Assembly: GCA_002682825.1 (NCBI GenBank)
Contig: NOKP01000002.1
Coordinates: 2,635,063-2,699,062, forward strand
DNA: 64,000 bases
Direction of reading: 5' to 3'
Source of the DNA: Neonectria sp. B-13
Taxonomy: Eukaryota > Ascomycota > Sordariomycetes > Hypocreales > Nectriaceae
Position 1 is the stretch's first letter. Every line of letters starts with the position of its first letter. Of the stretch, positions 22,200 through 34,566 are shown piece after piece. The position numbers and the translations under genes were made by a program. Under the pieces are notes generated by a model. That model was not told the origin of the DNA. It made no database searches and saw only the letters and a program-made list of their open reading frames with translations.

Positions 22200-23107
22200 T
22201 CGCCCTGTGCCCTACCATGCAGAGAGCTCTGCTTTACCTTTCTTTCCCTTGCTTCCTTTCCATGCCTCTTCTGCCCTGCCGCAGCCCAGTATATGGGATT
22301 CTGGCGGAAAACTCGGGGACTGACCAGGCAGGCCGGTGCTCTGGATCGCCTTGGTAGGGATTGCCATCAGGGCATGCGGGTTGTGTTATCCAGTCGTCCA
22401 GTCGTCCACCCCCCGAGGTGCATCGCAATCCTCATCTCAATTACGGCTCGGCTCTCTCCCACTTGACCTCCTCCCTCCCACTCACCTCCCACTGACAGCT
22501 GATACATGCTGGCTATCATGGCACCCAAGTCAGACCCAATTCGGCCCCGGCACTGCCTTGTCCGACTCTGCACATGGATTGATGGACCACGCTCTCATCG
22601 TTCCGTTCACGGCTCTTCTGTCTTCTGATTGTCAATCCTGCCCCATCCTGCTCCATCCTCATCCTCTGGTCTTCGTACCGGTCTTTCGATGTCGCCATCA
22701 GCCCAGTCCGCGTGGGTCTAGACTCCACGAACCTATGGGCCTTCTTGGTCCCTTGAACGGGGTGAACCTTGAAGCTGGAACTAGGCCACCTCATCGTGAC
22801 GCCGCAACGGGGGAAACCTAAACACGACCGACCTCTTTGCTTCTCCCAGTTGGTAATCGGACAGCCTCCTGCGACTCGACAATAAAAAACCCCGGTCCCC
22901 GTCTGACATGTCACCCTGACAAGCATTCGGTTTTATCATGGGGTTTTTCTACTATTTTAGTTTTCTTTTTGCAATCGCCAGCCGATTTGCTTTTTCTTCC
23001 CCCCTCCCCCCCCCTCCCTCCTCTTCGGGCGCCGCCGTGCCCACCCACCCCCACACCGTTTGCATGACGGGTAGATAGAGAGAGGTATCCGTAGTCGAAC
23101 GCAAAGT

Positions 23108-23207
23108 NNNNNNNNNNNNNNNNNNNNNNNNNNNNNNNNNNNNNNNNNNNNNNNNNNNNNNNNNNNNNNNNNNNNNNNNNNNNNNNNNNNNNNNNNNNNN
23201 NNNNNNN
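23108..23207. other. Assembly gap (100 N)
   Basis: Exactly 100 N, a conventional scaffold-gap placeholder, so true distance and content are unknown. It is flanked by pyrimidine-rich DNA with C homopolymers that could have stopped assembly. Confidence 0.99.
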
Positions 23208-26200
23208 CGGGCTCATCCTCACCCCTCATTGCTCGCTCATCGGCGACTAAGAGCGTCGGTCGCCAAACGGTAATGTGTTGTATTCGTATCTGACGAAGTA
23301 CTGTATAACATATAACATAACGGGAAGAAACCGACAGACAGGAGTCTAGAAGTCCTTGGTTGGTTACATGCAAATGGCCCAGAGAGCCTCCCGGCGGACG
23401 GAGGACCCAGATCTGTCAGATGCTTGTAGCATGCTGCTGCCAATCGAGTACGCCACGTTATTAGCCTAGCGCTTGTGCGATTGCTCGCAGTTACCACCCT
23501 CTCTCCTGCAGGAGCCATTCACCGGCCACCGGTCGGCACTGGGTGAGCCTGCAACAGCTCCTTTGCAGTTGTTCCCTCACATCACAAGGGTGAATTCCTT
23601 GCTTGTCGCCTCATCTTAGTACTCTCGCAGTGGTCTGCGTAATGTGTGTGATCGAATGTGTGAGTAGATGTGTGAGTGAGTGTGTGAATGTCAACCTGAG
23701 GGTCATATGTTGCGTGTTGGGGCCAGTCGGCGGCACTGCACTGCATGTGACTGATCCCTTCCATCTGTTTCTCCTCAACATTGAGATGTCGTAAAAAAGA
23801 AAAACCATCCGTCATAAACTCATGGTGATGATGTTGAGAAGCATGCCCCGGCATTCACCGCCTCAGCCCATCATGGATTCATGGCCGCTGCGGTTATGCC
23901 ATCTCGCCCTACCTAAGGTATGGCGGATTTCTCCTTGGCCGAGTGCCGGGGTCGTCACCCTCTCACCTGTCGCCCGGGCTCTCAACTTCTTCTCGGGCCC
24001 GTGCTATTTGTTCCCCTCCTGTAGTCTCATGCTGCTGCTAGCTGGTTTTCCTTTTTTCAACATTTCCCCGAGGCTGACGGGCCGGCACGTCAGGTTGATG
24101 TTGAATGGATGCCAATCCTACAACTACTACTGGCCACTGTACTGTACCCACATCCGTCCTGACATGTGGCTCCCGTCTGCGCCGCTTGGTTTGTGCCTGT
24201 CTCGGTGTGTCTCTCTCCCTGGCTGCCACTTGGCTCGCTGCACATTGCAACTGTACCAACTGTACTCCGTACCAAATACATACCTTATCCGTCCAGGCGT
24301 GAGATGGCAGTTATTGGTACATGCGATGTGTGTGCCTCCGTCACTGCGTCCGTGTTTGTCCGGTACCTCTCTTCGTGCGATGGAATACGTGCAAAAAAAG
24401 AAAATTCTACCTAGCTGTTACTGTTGCATGGCCTGATGCTTTTGGATGTCCCCTTTCAGCGAGCCGCACCGGGGGAAGAGACGTTTGTCCAGGACCTACT
24501 TCCTCTTTCGTCCGGCGACTGCTTCCTGGCTCCTTCCCTACGGCGCCTGCTAAGAGTCCATTGGTAGGTACCTAAACCGGTTTCTCCTCAGTCCTCACTT
24601 CTCAGCCATCTTTCGGCACCTCCACTGCCACAGTGCTGCACCTCAGTGGTCCACCTCCTCCACATCCACTTCACGGCTCTGTTTCCTCTCCCGTCTTCCA
24701 CTTCGCCCTACGATGGATGGGTGAATGTCTTCCACATCGCCTGCACTCCCGCCCACATCCCTTCCTATCTCAAACCCCCCTCCAGGGTACATATTCCATC
24801 TTCGTCACCGTCACCCTCAGCATAGCCTGGCCACCAATCATGGATGCTCTTTGAGCCGCACATCGAGAAACCGCAAACCATACGCCCCCCCTCCCCAGCG
24901 AAAACAACCCTTCTAAAACGCTGGCAAACAAATGGGCTCGCTTCCGCGTGTCAGGGATCAGGGAGGATCCGTAGCCTCTGTTCTCAACTGCTTGTTGCGT
25001 CAGTTGACACCAGCGCAGCGCGAGAGACGACAGGAGGTGTGTGTAAATGGCCAGAGACGACATGGTATGCCTTCTGTCCTGGTCCTTGCCGTCTCCATCG
25101 TTGATCGACCGTGTCCCTCGCCCTGTCCTCATCTCTAATTATCCGACCTACCGGTTTTCATCCCTTGTCTCGTCCCCTCTTGTTTGCTCCTTTCGACACA
25201 GGCTCCCAAGCCCCTTCGTGCCTTTGCTCTCGTCGTCAAACCTGCTGACTTGCAGGCCATGCGACCCTCCCGGGTCCCTTGCCAAAGGTAGGTGCGTACT
25301 GCATACCATGGGCTCGAGACCATGGACTGCGAGTATGCACTACCCAGGTACCTTATGGGCCGCGGGCTGCATAGGCGGTAAAGAAGTATATGACACGACT
25401 TGCCGTCGCATAGGTAAGCACAAGCACAAGCACATGGCGGCAAGGCGACTGTTTTCCCATGCACTGCGGCCCGCCGCCAGCTCACACGGGCAGCCCCAGC
25501 ATTTCGATTGAACTCGTCCTCTCCGAATAGGAATCCGCCCCGGGATTAGACCCGCCCCCCCGGCGCGACCGGTCAACTGCCAAACTCAAGTCACGGCGCA
25601 CTCCACCGTCCGTCCCGGCCAGTCAACGGTCCAGGCCATCCAGCGCCCAAAACTCGACCCGCGAACATATTGCCGCCAGAGTTCCACGTCGTGTCGGCGT
25701 CAATGGCCGCCTCAGCTTGGGCCAGACCGGCAAACTCTCCGTTGTTGATTGCTGAAACCGAAGCCGTGCTGCCGTGTCCGGCGTTGGCCGTCTTCCGTAG
25801 GACATGACTTCATTAATCCGCGAGACGCACAACCCTTCGCACTTAGACGGGCGTATTCGGTCGAAGGGCATAGCATTGCCTCGTTTCGAACCCCCGGTCA
25901 AGGGACTTGACTGGATGCGCAACGGCTTTTCGGTACGAGTTCCTCGTACATCCTCTAGGCGGTGTCGGTCTCGAACCATGTCCATCCAGCAATTATCCCA
26001 ACCTGAGGGTAGATCCGCTTCAGTTGTCGTTCGTCTCGTCTGTAGGTCCGACCAACCCCGTGCACATCTGCCGGTGGTCGGCATGGCATTTCCCCATCTG
26101 CAGACCCCTCTACCTCGGATCTGTCAGTGAGGGAGGGACCTCCCTCAGGTTGCCCTGGCCAGTCTTAACCCCCGTCACCCTTGACCCTGCGTGCTCTGGA

Positions 26201-27538
26201 GGCGGCCTGGACTGCCTTCGGTGACGTCGTCTGCCAGCTGACAGTCCGCCCGCTTCATCTTACGATCAGGCCTGGGTCCACTTAAATGCGGCTACATCCT
26301 GTCTTGACAGTGGAATCATCTCTCTTGAGTGCGTCGAGACAACAACGGAATATTCCACGATTACCACATCGCCCTCGGCCAACTTACAACCCTAGACACG
26401 TCTCCGATCCCAGAACCCATCTCCATTGTCGATACTGTTTTCCCACCCGTCGGGCGCCGTAAGCGCAATCCAATCTCCTTGTATCGGCCGGCCGTGTCCT
26501 CGATGACACGACGACACCCCCTCCAACAGACCACTAAAACACCTCCTCCTGCGGGTCTCGCGATTTCCAGAACACCCCGTCGAACATCATTCCCGACGAG
26601 ACATACGGCCCTGTCCGTGGCGCCTCTTCCCCCCACATAAGAGCCCCATTTTGGGTCTGGTTTGCGAGAACGCCCCCACTGTTTGGCCCTCCTCAGGCAG
26701 CGGATTCCCGACGGAGAGGATTTGGTGATGCCACCACATGGCAGCGCCTTGACCTTAGTGAAGCCCCGGTCGAAGTAGTCCGGTTCCGCGTCCATATCCT
26801 CGGTGCACGTTTCAGGGGGATCTCGCCACTCGACGGGATCGCCCTGTAGCGGTGGCCCAGGTTTCCAGTCCCTTGATCCCTCGTAGAATAGTGAAGATGG
26901 GGCCCTCTGACAGACTTACACCAATCTTGTCTCAGTGGTTTCCAACCAAGCCAACATCCCCAAACGGCGTCATAGCGATCCCGCTTCACCTCCTCAGGCA
27001 AGGCGCCCGCTTCGAGGGCATCTGTCACTTTTCCAATCTGATTCATTGACACATGCGAGTGAGTGCAGTAGTGTCTCCCGCTAATATTCTGTCCCTGCAT
27101 GCTGCGCAGTCAACATTTGGCGACGTCGGCTCCGCAGGCCGGGGGTACCCATCACCAATTTCATTGTCATCCTAGAGGACCAGGCATCTACATAGGATGA
27201 TGCTCGTCTCCTTTATCACCCTATCCCACATCACTAGACACTGCGATGTATCATTTTTTCCGATGTTAATTTTCTTAAGACTAACCGGGCCGTCTCGTGT
27301 ATCTTATGACTTATCGACGGAGACAGCCGAGGTTTCTAGAAATGGTCCTACCGAACCCCTCCTACTCAGGGCGCGAGAGGGATCGCGCCTCTCATGAATT
27401 CGCCGATTTGGCGAAAGGGTCGTACGGTGAGCTGTGCTAGACAACCATGACGTCCTACATAGTATATAAAAGCTCTGCCCCAATAATAATGTGTGCCCGA
27501 TCATATCATGCATGTGCTAATCACTCCTGTCTCGGCGG

Positions 27539-30500
27539 CTAAGGATTGACCACCTTGCCATGCTCAGTTGAACTCCTCGGGAGGGTACCGTTGCCCTCAT
27601 CCGGCTCGGTCGATTTGGTCCCGAGACGGTTTGGTGTTGTTGCCTTCATCTCCAACACATCGTTATCGCTGACCTGGCGCTCGTTCTCCTCGAAGGTGAA
27701 GGCCTCGGAAAGGTTCACCGCCAGGAATGTTTTAGGCAACTTGACCCTGCACAGCCGAATTAGTAAATCTGTCACGAGCAATGAGTGTGCATCAAAGGGG
27801 ATCTTACTGGTTGAACTTGGCCCGGAGTGTCTTGATAACCTGCAGCCAATCCGCGTGGGGCGTCAAGCTCCGCCTCGGGGCGCATCCGATGCAATGTCTG
27901 CTGTCTAGCTGGACATGCAGTGGATCAAAGACGTGGCAACCTGGGCTGATGGTGATGCGAATACTGTACGTGAAGGTGGGTTCGTCGCCTGGTGACCCGT
28001 GAACGGTCGTCTTGGTTTCCGATTCGTACAGCTCAAAACTGATCTGGGAGAGGTAGTCGAGCTCGGGGATCGTGCTCCGCTTGATCTTGGTCTCGATACC
28101 ACCTTCTATGATGCAATTGAGTAACGTGTATATGTGTGACTCCTTAGTAAAGTAGAAGAAGGCCTTGGCGTCGTCGGATGCCTGCATTTCCTCCAGGTCC
28201 TGGACAATCTCCTTGAGCAAAGGCAATGATGTCAGAAGGCCGATCTCGAGCTTCTCGCTGTCTGAAATACCATACTCCTGGGGGCAGATGAAATCAAACA
28301 GGACCTTGGCGAGCCGGTAGAGTTCTTGCAAGGGCTCGTTCCGCGCATCCGTGTTGGTGGTGCTTTGGTCTGTACCCTTGTAGAGCCGGAAGTACTGTTC
28401 CGGCGGCGCCTCCTCGTGGAAGTGCCGGAGGTTGTTGAGGAACGACCGTCGTCTAAAAAGCTTCTTGACCGAGGCAGATCGGCTACCTGCATCGACTTTG
28501 TCCGAGCCGTCAGGTGATGGGTTCTGGCTCTTTTCCGGTTTGACGTCCTCCGAGAGCTTGCTGTCTTCTGATACCTTCGGCTTCGTCTCTGTGATGGCAT
28601 ACCCGTCCTCCTCTAGCATGTGCTTGGGTGGGGTGTACACCCACTCCAGGAACTGCCGGTTGTGTAGCGCGTCAAATTTCATCGTGTCGTATAGCTCGGA
28701 GATCTTGCTGGGGTCGACCTTATCGCCATCGCAAAACTCAGCAAAAAGCTTTTCCCACCGCTCCCGGAACAGCTCTGCATCCTCGCCACAGCACCACCGA
28801 GACTGAATGTTGTTGACGGCGTTGACATGTGACAGTGACGATGCGATGGACGAGCTAGAGCCATCACCCGCCAGCTTCTCGGTGCTCGGGTTCGAAATGG
28901 CGTTGAGAGAAGTCACAGCCCCGCTGTATAGCTTGCCGTAGTTGTAGTGCATGACGCGACGGTGGAATTTCATCAGCTGTACAACTCGTGTCTGCACCTC
29001 GGACGGTTCCGGCATGTTTTCTGGCCAGGCAAACTGGGCCGGCCGCTCGTTGCCTTTGCGCAGAAGCCCCTTCAGCTTCTTCTTGACCTTGTCCATCTCA
29101 TCTTTCGCGGCGTTTGAGTCATCGAGAAGGTCCTTACGGATCGTGATAAGATCTTGCGGGATATCCTTCTTCCCTAGGAAGGAGGCGGCCCATATCTGGG
29201 CACTCGCCGTGACACGCCGTTCAGAGCTGCTGAAGACGTGGACTTCGTCTAAAATGTCCCTGTTCAACAACATCAAATCGTTGCGCATACTTTCACCGAG
29301 GTCCTGGGCCTGGTATCGTGCCGAGTGGGTTGGCTCCCCTCCCCACTTTACGATAAGCTGCAACTTATCGAGAACCAGGCTCTCCTCAGCCGCCGTGAAC
29401 TTAGACATGGTCATACCAGAGAGTGAGTCATGGCGCTTAGGAGCCCGATGCGGTTCTTCCTTGGAAGACGAGTTACCCTCATCCTCCGCAGGAGTCGACT
29501 CCGCGTGCTCAGGCAAGCCTGGCATCTCCTCCACGATAGGGGCTGGATCCGTCTTCTTCTTGCGAAACATTGGCTTAATTTGGACCTTCGTACCCGCCCA
29601 GCTTCCTTTCTTTACCAAGACGTTGCGAAGAGATCGAAGCTTGCCTCTGTCTTCGACATCTTCCTGGTATGCCGCATCGACGGCCTGGATCACACTCGCC
29701 AACGCAGCCTCGCCAATCAACAGGACTTCCTCCTGGTGACCTTTCAAGAGATCAATGAATGGTTCCGTATGAAATGTGAATTTGTACTTTTGCTTCGGTG
29801 TGCGATCTGCGTGTCTAATCACAGATACCATGCCCTTCAGCTTCCAAGAATGCTTCGGGGGAGGCGGAGCTGGCATGCTGTCTTCGTTCTGTTCCGAGGG
29901 TGGTGGGTCTGCGGTATCAGAGGTCTGTTGAGTCGAGGGAGACGTAGAGACTGCCCCAGGAATCGAAAGGTCAAGAGGAGGTGGCATGTGGGTGGATGTA
30001 GCAGAGCCTTGAGCTTTGGTTGGCAGCCCATTGTCGGCAGGGAAAGGAGTTACAATCCCGCTGGGAATGCGACGGAATGAATCGGTGGTTTGAGAATCGG
30101 TGCCATTAGTCGTCGCATTGGTTGAGCTCTTGGTACCATTCGTGGTTGAGGCACTGGCCTGGTCACGATCCTTGAATGCGTTGGCGGCCCGAGTGAAAGG
30201 ATCGGTATCTGATGGAGCAGGCGAAGGGATAGGAGGGGTGACACCACCACGACGAAGCTTCTCTTTGATAAACATATCCTTGAGAATGCTTGCAGAATGG
30301 TCGTAGTAATCGTCATTGTCCTTGACGAAGCTCCAGCCATTGACGTCAATCACATAGCTCTTACCAGATGCGCGCAAGAGGTCAAAGCCACACACTCTCT
30401 GGCCAAAGGCGGTCGAGATCTTGCTCGCAATTTCCTTCTCTTCAGCGCTCAATGCCGTCACGTAGCGCAATTCCTTGCCATGCGTGTTTCTCCTGACAAC

Positions 30501-32517
30501 GCCGTCAACAACAGGGCTCTTTCGGGTTTCCGCATGGCAGTAGGTAGGCCCGACAGTGTACGCCTTGACATCTTCGGCATTATCGACCTGCATGAAGCTT
30601 TCGTAGAGGTAGCTGCTGTTGGGTTCGGTTATGGCTCGCGGAACTGTAAGGTCAGGGATAAAGTCAGAGCTCTTGTTTCCAATCTTCCTGAAAAGCTTGC
30701 GCGCTCCGCCGCCGGTGGTCGTCGGGAAGTAGATGATGATGTTATGGTCCTCGCCGCTGGTCGGCTTCTCAACGAATGGCTTCCTAAGAAGCAGACCGTC
30801 GACGCTTAAGACATCCCCATCCTCGAGTAATTCCACCTTGCGGGGAGGTGTGAATTTATTGGGGTCGACAGGCTCTAAGGTGACGCCCGATATATCCTTG
30901 ATATGCTTGGCCACCTCTGGGGTAAGCATCTGGGGGCCGCCATCACGGCTCACCTCGAGGCGCTTCGGTGTGCGGACCTGGATTTTGTCGAGCAAATGAA
31001 GACACACGCGGCGATCCCAGAGGATCTTTTGCATCGGTACATCATTGACGCAAAACGGCTTCCGAGCCTTGACATATGCAATAGCCTTGTCGAGAGGGAA
31101 GCCATCTGAGTAAAAGGAGATGAGGTAGTCGCTAGGAACTGTTAGTGATCGTAAAAGGAAATACAGCACGTGCCTGTTGCAGATAGTTGATGCACGCCAC
31201 CCACCCACTATGCTGTTTCAGCTCACCGAGACCTGGGACTCACCATATGGGCCAATTCTCGACCTCTGAAACATGCAGATTAGCACGGCTCTGGCAAATG
31301 CGACTTCTCTCCTGAGCAAACTCACCTTCGTCGAGGATGACTTTGTCACCGAAAACCACAACATCAAATTCGCGATTGGCGATCAGCCGGTTGAGAATGG
31401 TCCGGCTGGGCTTGCTGCGGGCCTTGACATCAAGCGCACAGACGCCAATGACACCCCAGCGTGCCGGTTTAACTGCTCGAAGTTAGGGCTCTGGATGCGC
31501 GCGAAGTTGTTCACAGACGGCCAGCTTACCTTCTTCCCTCTCGCGATGATGGGGGCCCCGATCACTGCTCGGGCTGTGGCTGCTCGTTGCGGTGCTTCCG
31601 CTAAACCGCCTCTTGGCCCGACTTCGGGACCGGTCGGGCTGGTTGCGCAGGTTGGGTGTACTGTTCTGCATTGTCTCGGCACGGTGGGTTCGTCTTCTCA
31701 AGTCGAGTGGCTGTGAGTGAGAATCTCGTGGGGCCAGGTGGTGTCCCGCGCCTGCTTGGCTCGAGTGAGAAGCCGACGACGTGGTGACGGTGATGTTGGA
31801 CAGTCCGGCCTCGGACTGGGGTTGCGCGATACCCTTGGACGAGGGCATAAACCCAGATACGGAACGAGGAGGCGTGCCCAGCTCTGAACCGTGCCCAGAG
31901 GTGGAAGGTGTGATAACGCCCCGAGCTGAAGCTAGGGAATAGAGAGAGTTCCCGGAGAGCCTGTTGGTCTGGGGATCGGACGAAGAAGGCTTTGCAGCTG
32001 GGAGAGAATCTGGTAAGACGGTGTAGAGAGAGTTGTCGGTGGCGGCTACCGACAGGCGATTATGCAGGTTGTGGGGATCCTCGCCAAGGGCGTGTTGGGA
32101 GTCGGCTAGTGTCAGGTCCTCGCTCCAGGCGTCGGATGTGGTCGACTCTCCGCGGGCACGGGTGAGAAGAGATCTCGGGCTCCTCAGGGATGAGGACGAG
32201 TGTGGCGGGATGGAGTAGCTGGCACGGCGGGCGTGGACGTCCGATGTGCCGGGTTCGACGCAACGGCTCTTTCTGGTGGCGGCGGAATTGGCGAGGGGCA
32301 ACGAAGACGAGTGGGAGGAATGGCGAGAGAGCCTAGTCTGGGGTTGCGCGAGAGGAACTGAAGTTGGCTGGCGACGAGAAAAGTCGGGAGAAGCGTCGTC
32401 GGAGGGGCTAGTCGGGCAGGTTGGGTTATCTACGGCGACGGTGCCAACAAGACTCGGGCCCGGTCGGTCCACGGTGTCCAAGGTGTCCACGGTGTCCATG
32501 GCATCCAGGGCATCCAT
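27539..32517 (-). CDS. VIP1: Inositol hexakisphosphate/diphosphoinositol-pentakisphosphate kinase (PPIP5K, Vip1/Asp1)
   Basis: Makes inositol pyrophosphates (1-IP7 and IP8) and hydrolyses them through its phosphatase-like half, influencing polarity, microtubules and phosphate signalling. The model is join(32517..31530, 31472..31326, 31265..31244, 31131..27808, 27746..27539), 1562 aa. Residues 1 to about 325 are a Ser/Thr/Pro-rich, probably disordered extension. The N-terminal alpha/beta and ATP-grasp kinase follow: [21 protein letters not shown] near 331, [16 protein letters not shown] near 387 and [20 protein letters not shown] near 633-658. A variable Ser/Thr-rich linker leads to the histidine acid phosphatase-like domain with [12 protein letters not shown] (RHADRT near 825-830). 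Exon 3 is a 22-nt micro-exon encoding EVENWPI, and all phases agree. It is divergent from UTP21 across about 2 kb. The family call is certain. The exact start within the low-complexity N-terminus is less so. Confidence 0.95.
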
Positions 32518-34566
32518 TGTGTGCGTCGCGCGTGCCGGGTGCCGGGGGAAGCCAAGAAGAGCCGAGTGCCCGGAGCTGAGAACCTACTATTCGTACGTGG
32601 CAGAGCTGGGAGTCTGGGGCTGGCAGCCTTCTGGAGCTGTTCACCGTTCTTGAGTTTGGAACTTGGAGCTTGCGAAACTGGCAGTGGTTGATTTCGGGGT
32701 TCCCAGACTTCTGACTCGGGGGGCGGCGCGAAGTTTATCTGGGCCCGGCTTGACTGTCATCGGGATGCGGTTGCCTCGTGTCTCAGCACATATTTGCACT
32801 GGGAAACCTGTTAAAAGAGGGCTGCATCCGGCTGGACGGGCAAACGGGGCACCGAACACCAGGTCTCGCTCGGTACGGAGTACGGAGTAGCTCAAGATGC
32901 AATTATGATTAGCCGGGCGTAGACGGTCTGGGCCATGACGGCTTCGTTTCAATGGACGTTGTGGAGCGGATTGCCGCCAATGCAGGTCACCTCACTGAAG
33001 AGGAATGGCACATTTTTTTTCTGTTGGATCGGGTGGTCGAATCAGCGGTCGTGATGACGCAGTGCGCTAGAGAATAGAGATTGCCACGGCGGCGAGTTGT
33101 CTGGTAGCGGTTTGTTGGTGCCGTGCTTTGTGCTGCGACCCTGTACGGGTTCGTACTGTACTGTGCTGGGGCACGGGAAGGGCGATCCAATAGCGATTCC
33201 GATGCAGGGCTAAAAGTCGCCTGCAGACGATTGGGTTTTTTTTTTCCAATATCAGTCACGATGGATGACAGTTGGATTCCTCTGGTCCGCTGGCGGGGTG
33301 TTATGGACCTCAACACCCTGGACTGCTGGGATGGCGGGGGCGAAGAGGAAGAGGAGGGGCACCACGCAAGGCCTCCACAGCGGCCTTGGTCAGAGGAGAA
33401 GAGACAGACAGGAGGGTCTCGGTGGGCAAGGGGTTCAAGGAAACGTGGGTGTTTGCGTCTTTGTTTGGCTGCATGCAGCGGCGGTCCGGCGCTTGTTCTT
33501 GAAGAAGCAGAGACATGGACTCCGAGACTGATGATGCCGAGAAAGTGAGACCGGGTTTTAGAGGGCACACTTCCGTCGTCATCGATGTGGCTTGGGAGGG
33601 TAGCGTCCGGCGCCCTCGGTGCAAACGGTGTCGGGTTAATTGGGTTGAATTGGAGGGCGCCATTGGGCCAGCTGCGACCATCCAGGGCGAGAGGGCTGAC
33701 CACGAGGCCAAGCCCGGAAGGATTGCAATAGCACTCTAGCTATGCATGCCGGTGACCTAGGATGTGGCATGCGGCGTGTGCCATGGACTTCACATGAAGA
33801 AACAGTGGCGTGTTTGCGGATAGCATATCGCGCGTAGGTTGTAAGTGGATGCACGAATGGGCACGTCTAGGTCGTGGTGCCTGGTTCAAAACAGTTTGAG
33901 CCTCCAATCAATCGATGACGAACCAAGGGTTCAAGTAGCTACTTAGGTTTCTCTATTCGAGCAAGTTACGGTCCTCGGTATTATTGGCCCGTGAAGCTAC
34001 CTCTTCAATAGCCGGCGCTCTATCCTAGGACCTCAACTCAGTCGTCGCCCATCAATCAACACGATGCTATGCTCTACTCTCTTTAATAGTACGCGCCTCT
34101 ATAGCCCACAGCCGCCTACTTATCCTCTTGGCTCTTTCCACCCACCAAGGTCAATTAAAAATCCACGTTTCGGCCGATATATATCCTCCGGGTACGTACT
34201 GGCTTCAGCTGTGTCTACCCAAGCGTTCGTAGATTTCCATTTGCTGTTGTTTGTGTTCTTGGCCTTTTGCTGCTGGTTGGTGATGGAGGTGGGGTTAGCT
34301 ACTTAGGTAGTTTTGGTCAGTGCGGTGGTGGGTTCCCAGACCTTTTTCGTCAATGCCCTGGTCGCGGCCTCTGGTTGGCTGCAGCACCTTGGATCAAGCA
34401 GAGACGGAAGTGGGTAACTTTAGCAGAGCGGCAGAAAACTTGCCCTCCCGCGACACCGCCAAAAATTTCTGGACGTGGTCGCAGCCTCACCAACCGACGA
34501 GCCTCATATGACATAGCCAGTGGCACGCCCAGGCTCTCTCCCTCAACCGACGAGCTCAAGGCCACC
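32518..34566. promoter_or_regulatory. Divergent intergenic region VIP1 / UTP21
   Basis: About 2 kb between two outward-facing genes, so it should contain both promoters and leaders. ORFs of up to 238 codons on both strands at 32.6-33.9 kb overlap one another and show no family features. GTACTGTACTGT occurs near 33157. Confidence 0.45.

Larger units (their letters stand above)
19334..27538. other. Large gene-poor, repeat-rich region containing an assembly gap
   Basis: No recognisable gene in about 8.2 kb. The plus strand is strongly purine-rich at about 19.6-21.4 kb and pyrimidine-rich at about 21.9-25.2 kb. In filamentous fungi such bias is typical of long leaders and promoters, pointing to a minus-strand unit on the left and a plus-strand unit on the right. 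Many short tandem repeats (listed separately), TAGGTA/TACCTA-type elements (for example 24565-24574) and the 100-N gap occur here. At 25.6-27.1 kb several overlapping minus-strand ORFs of 135-153 codons appear, but none resembles a known family. The right end (about 27.2-27.5 kb) is the 3' flank of VIP1. Confidence 0.55.

Noticed and set aside
22837..23373. ORFs overlapping the N gap
   Set aside because: They read through unknown bases, so nothing can be inferred.
23822..24436. 204-codon plus-strand ORF
   Set aside because: Cys/Leu/Pro-rich reading of a pyrimidine-rich tract with no family features.
25860..25990. GGTTCGA-containing words on the minus strand, considered as tRNA T-arms
   Set aside because: Flanking bases do not form a T stem, and no anticodon or acceptor stem could be built.
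25623..27100. Cluster of overlapping minus-strand ORFs, considered as a decayed gene or transposon
   Set aside because: No reverse transcriptase, transposase or other motif, no terminal repeats seen, and plus-strand ORFs are equally long.
27370..27400. GAGAGG..CCTCTC possible hairpin near the VIP1 3' end
   Set aside because: The 6-bp stem is short, and fungal pol II genes do not use such hairpins as terminators.
32600..33930. Overlapping ORFs of up to 238 codons between VIP1 and UTP21
   Set aside because: Both strands are equally open and no protein family is recognisable. Treated as promoter and leader DNA.
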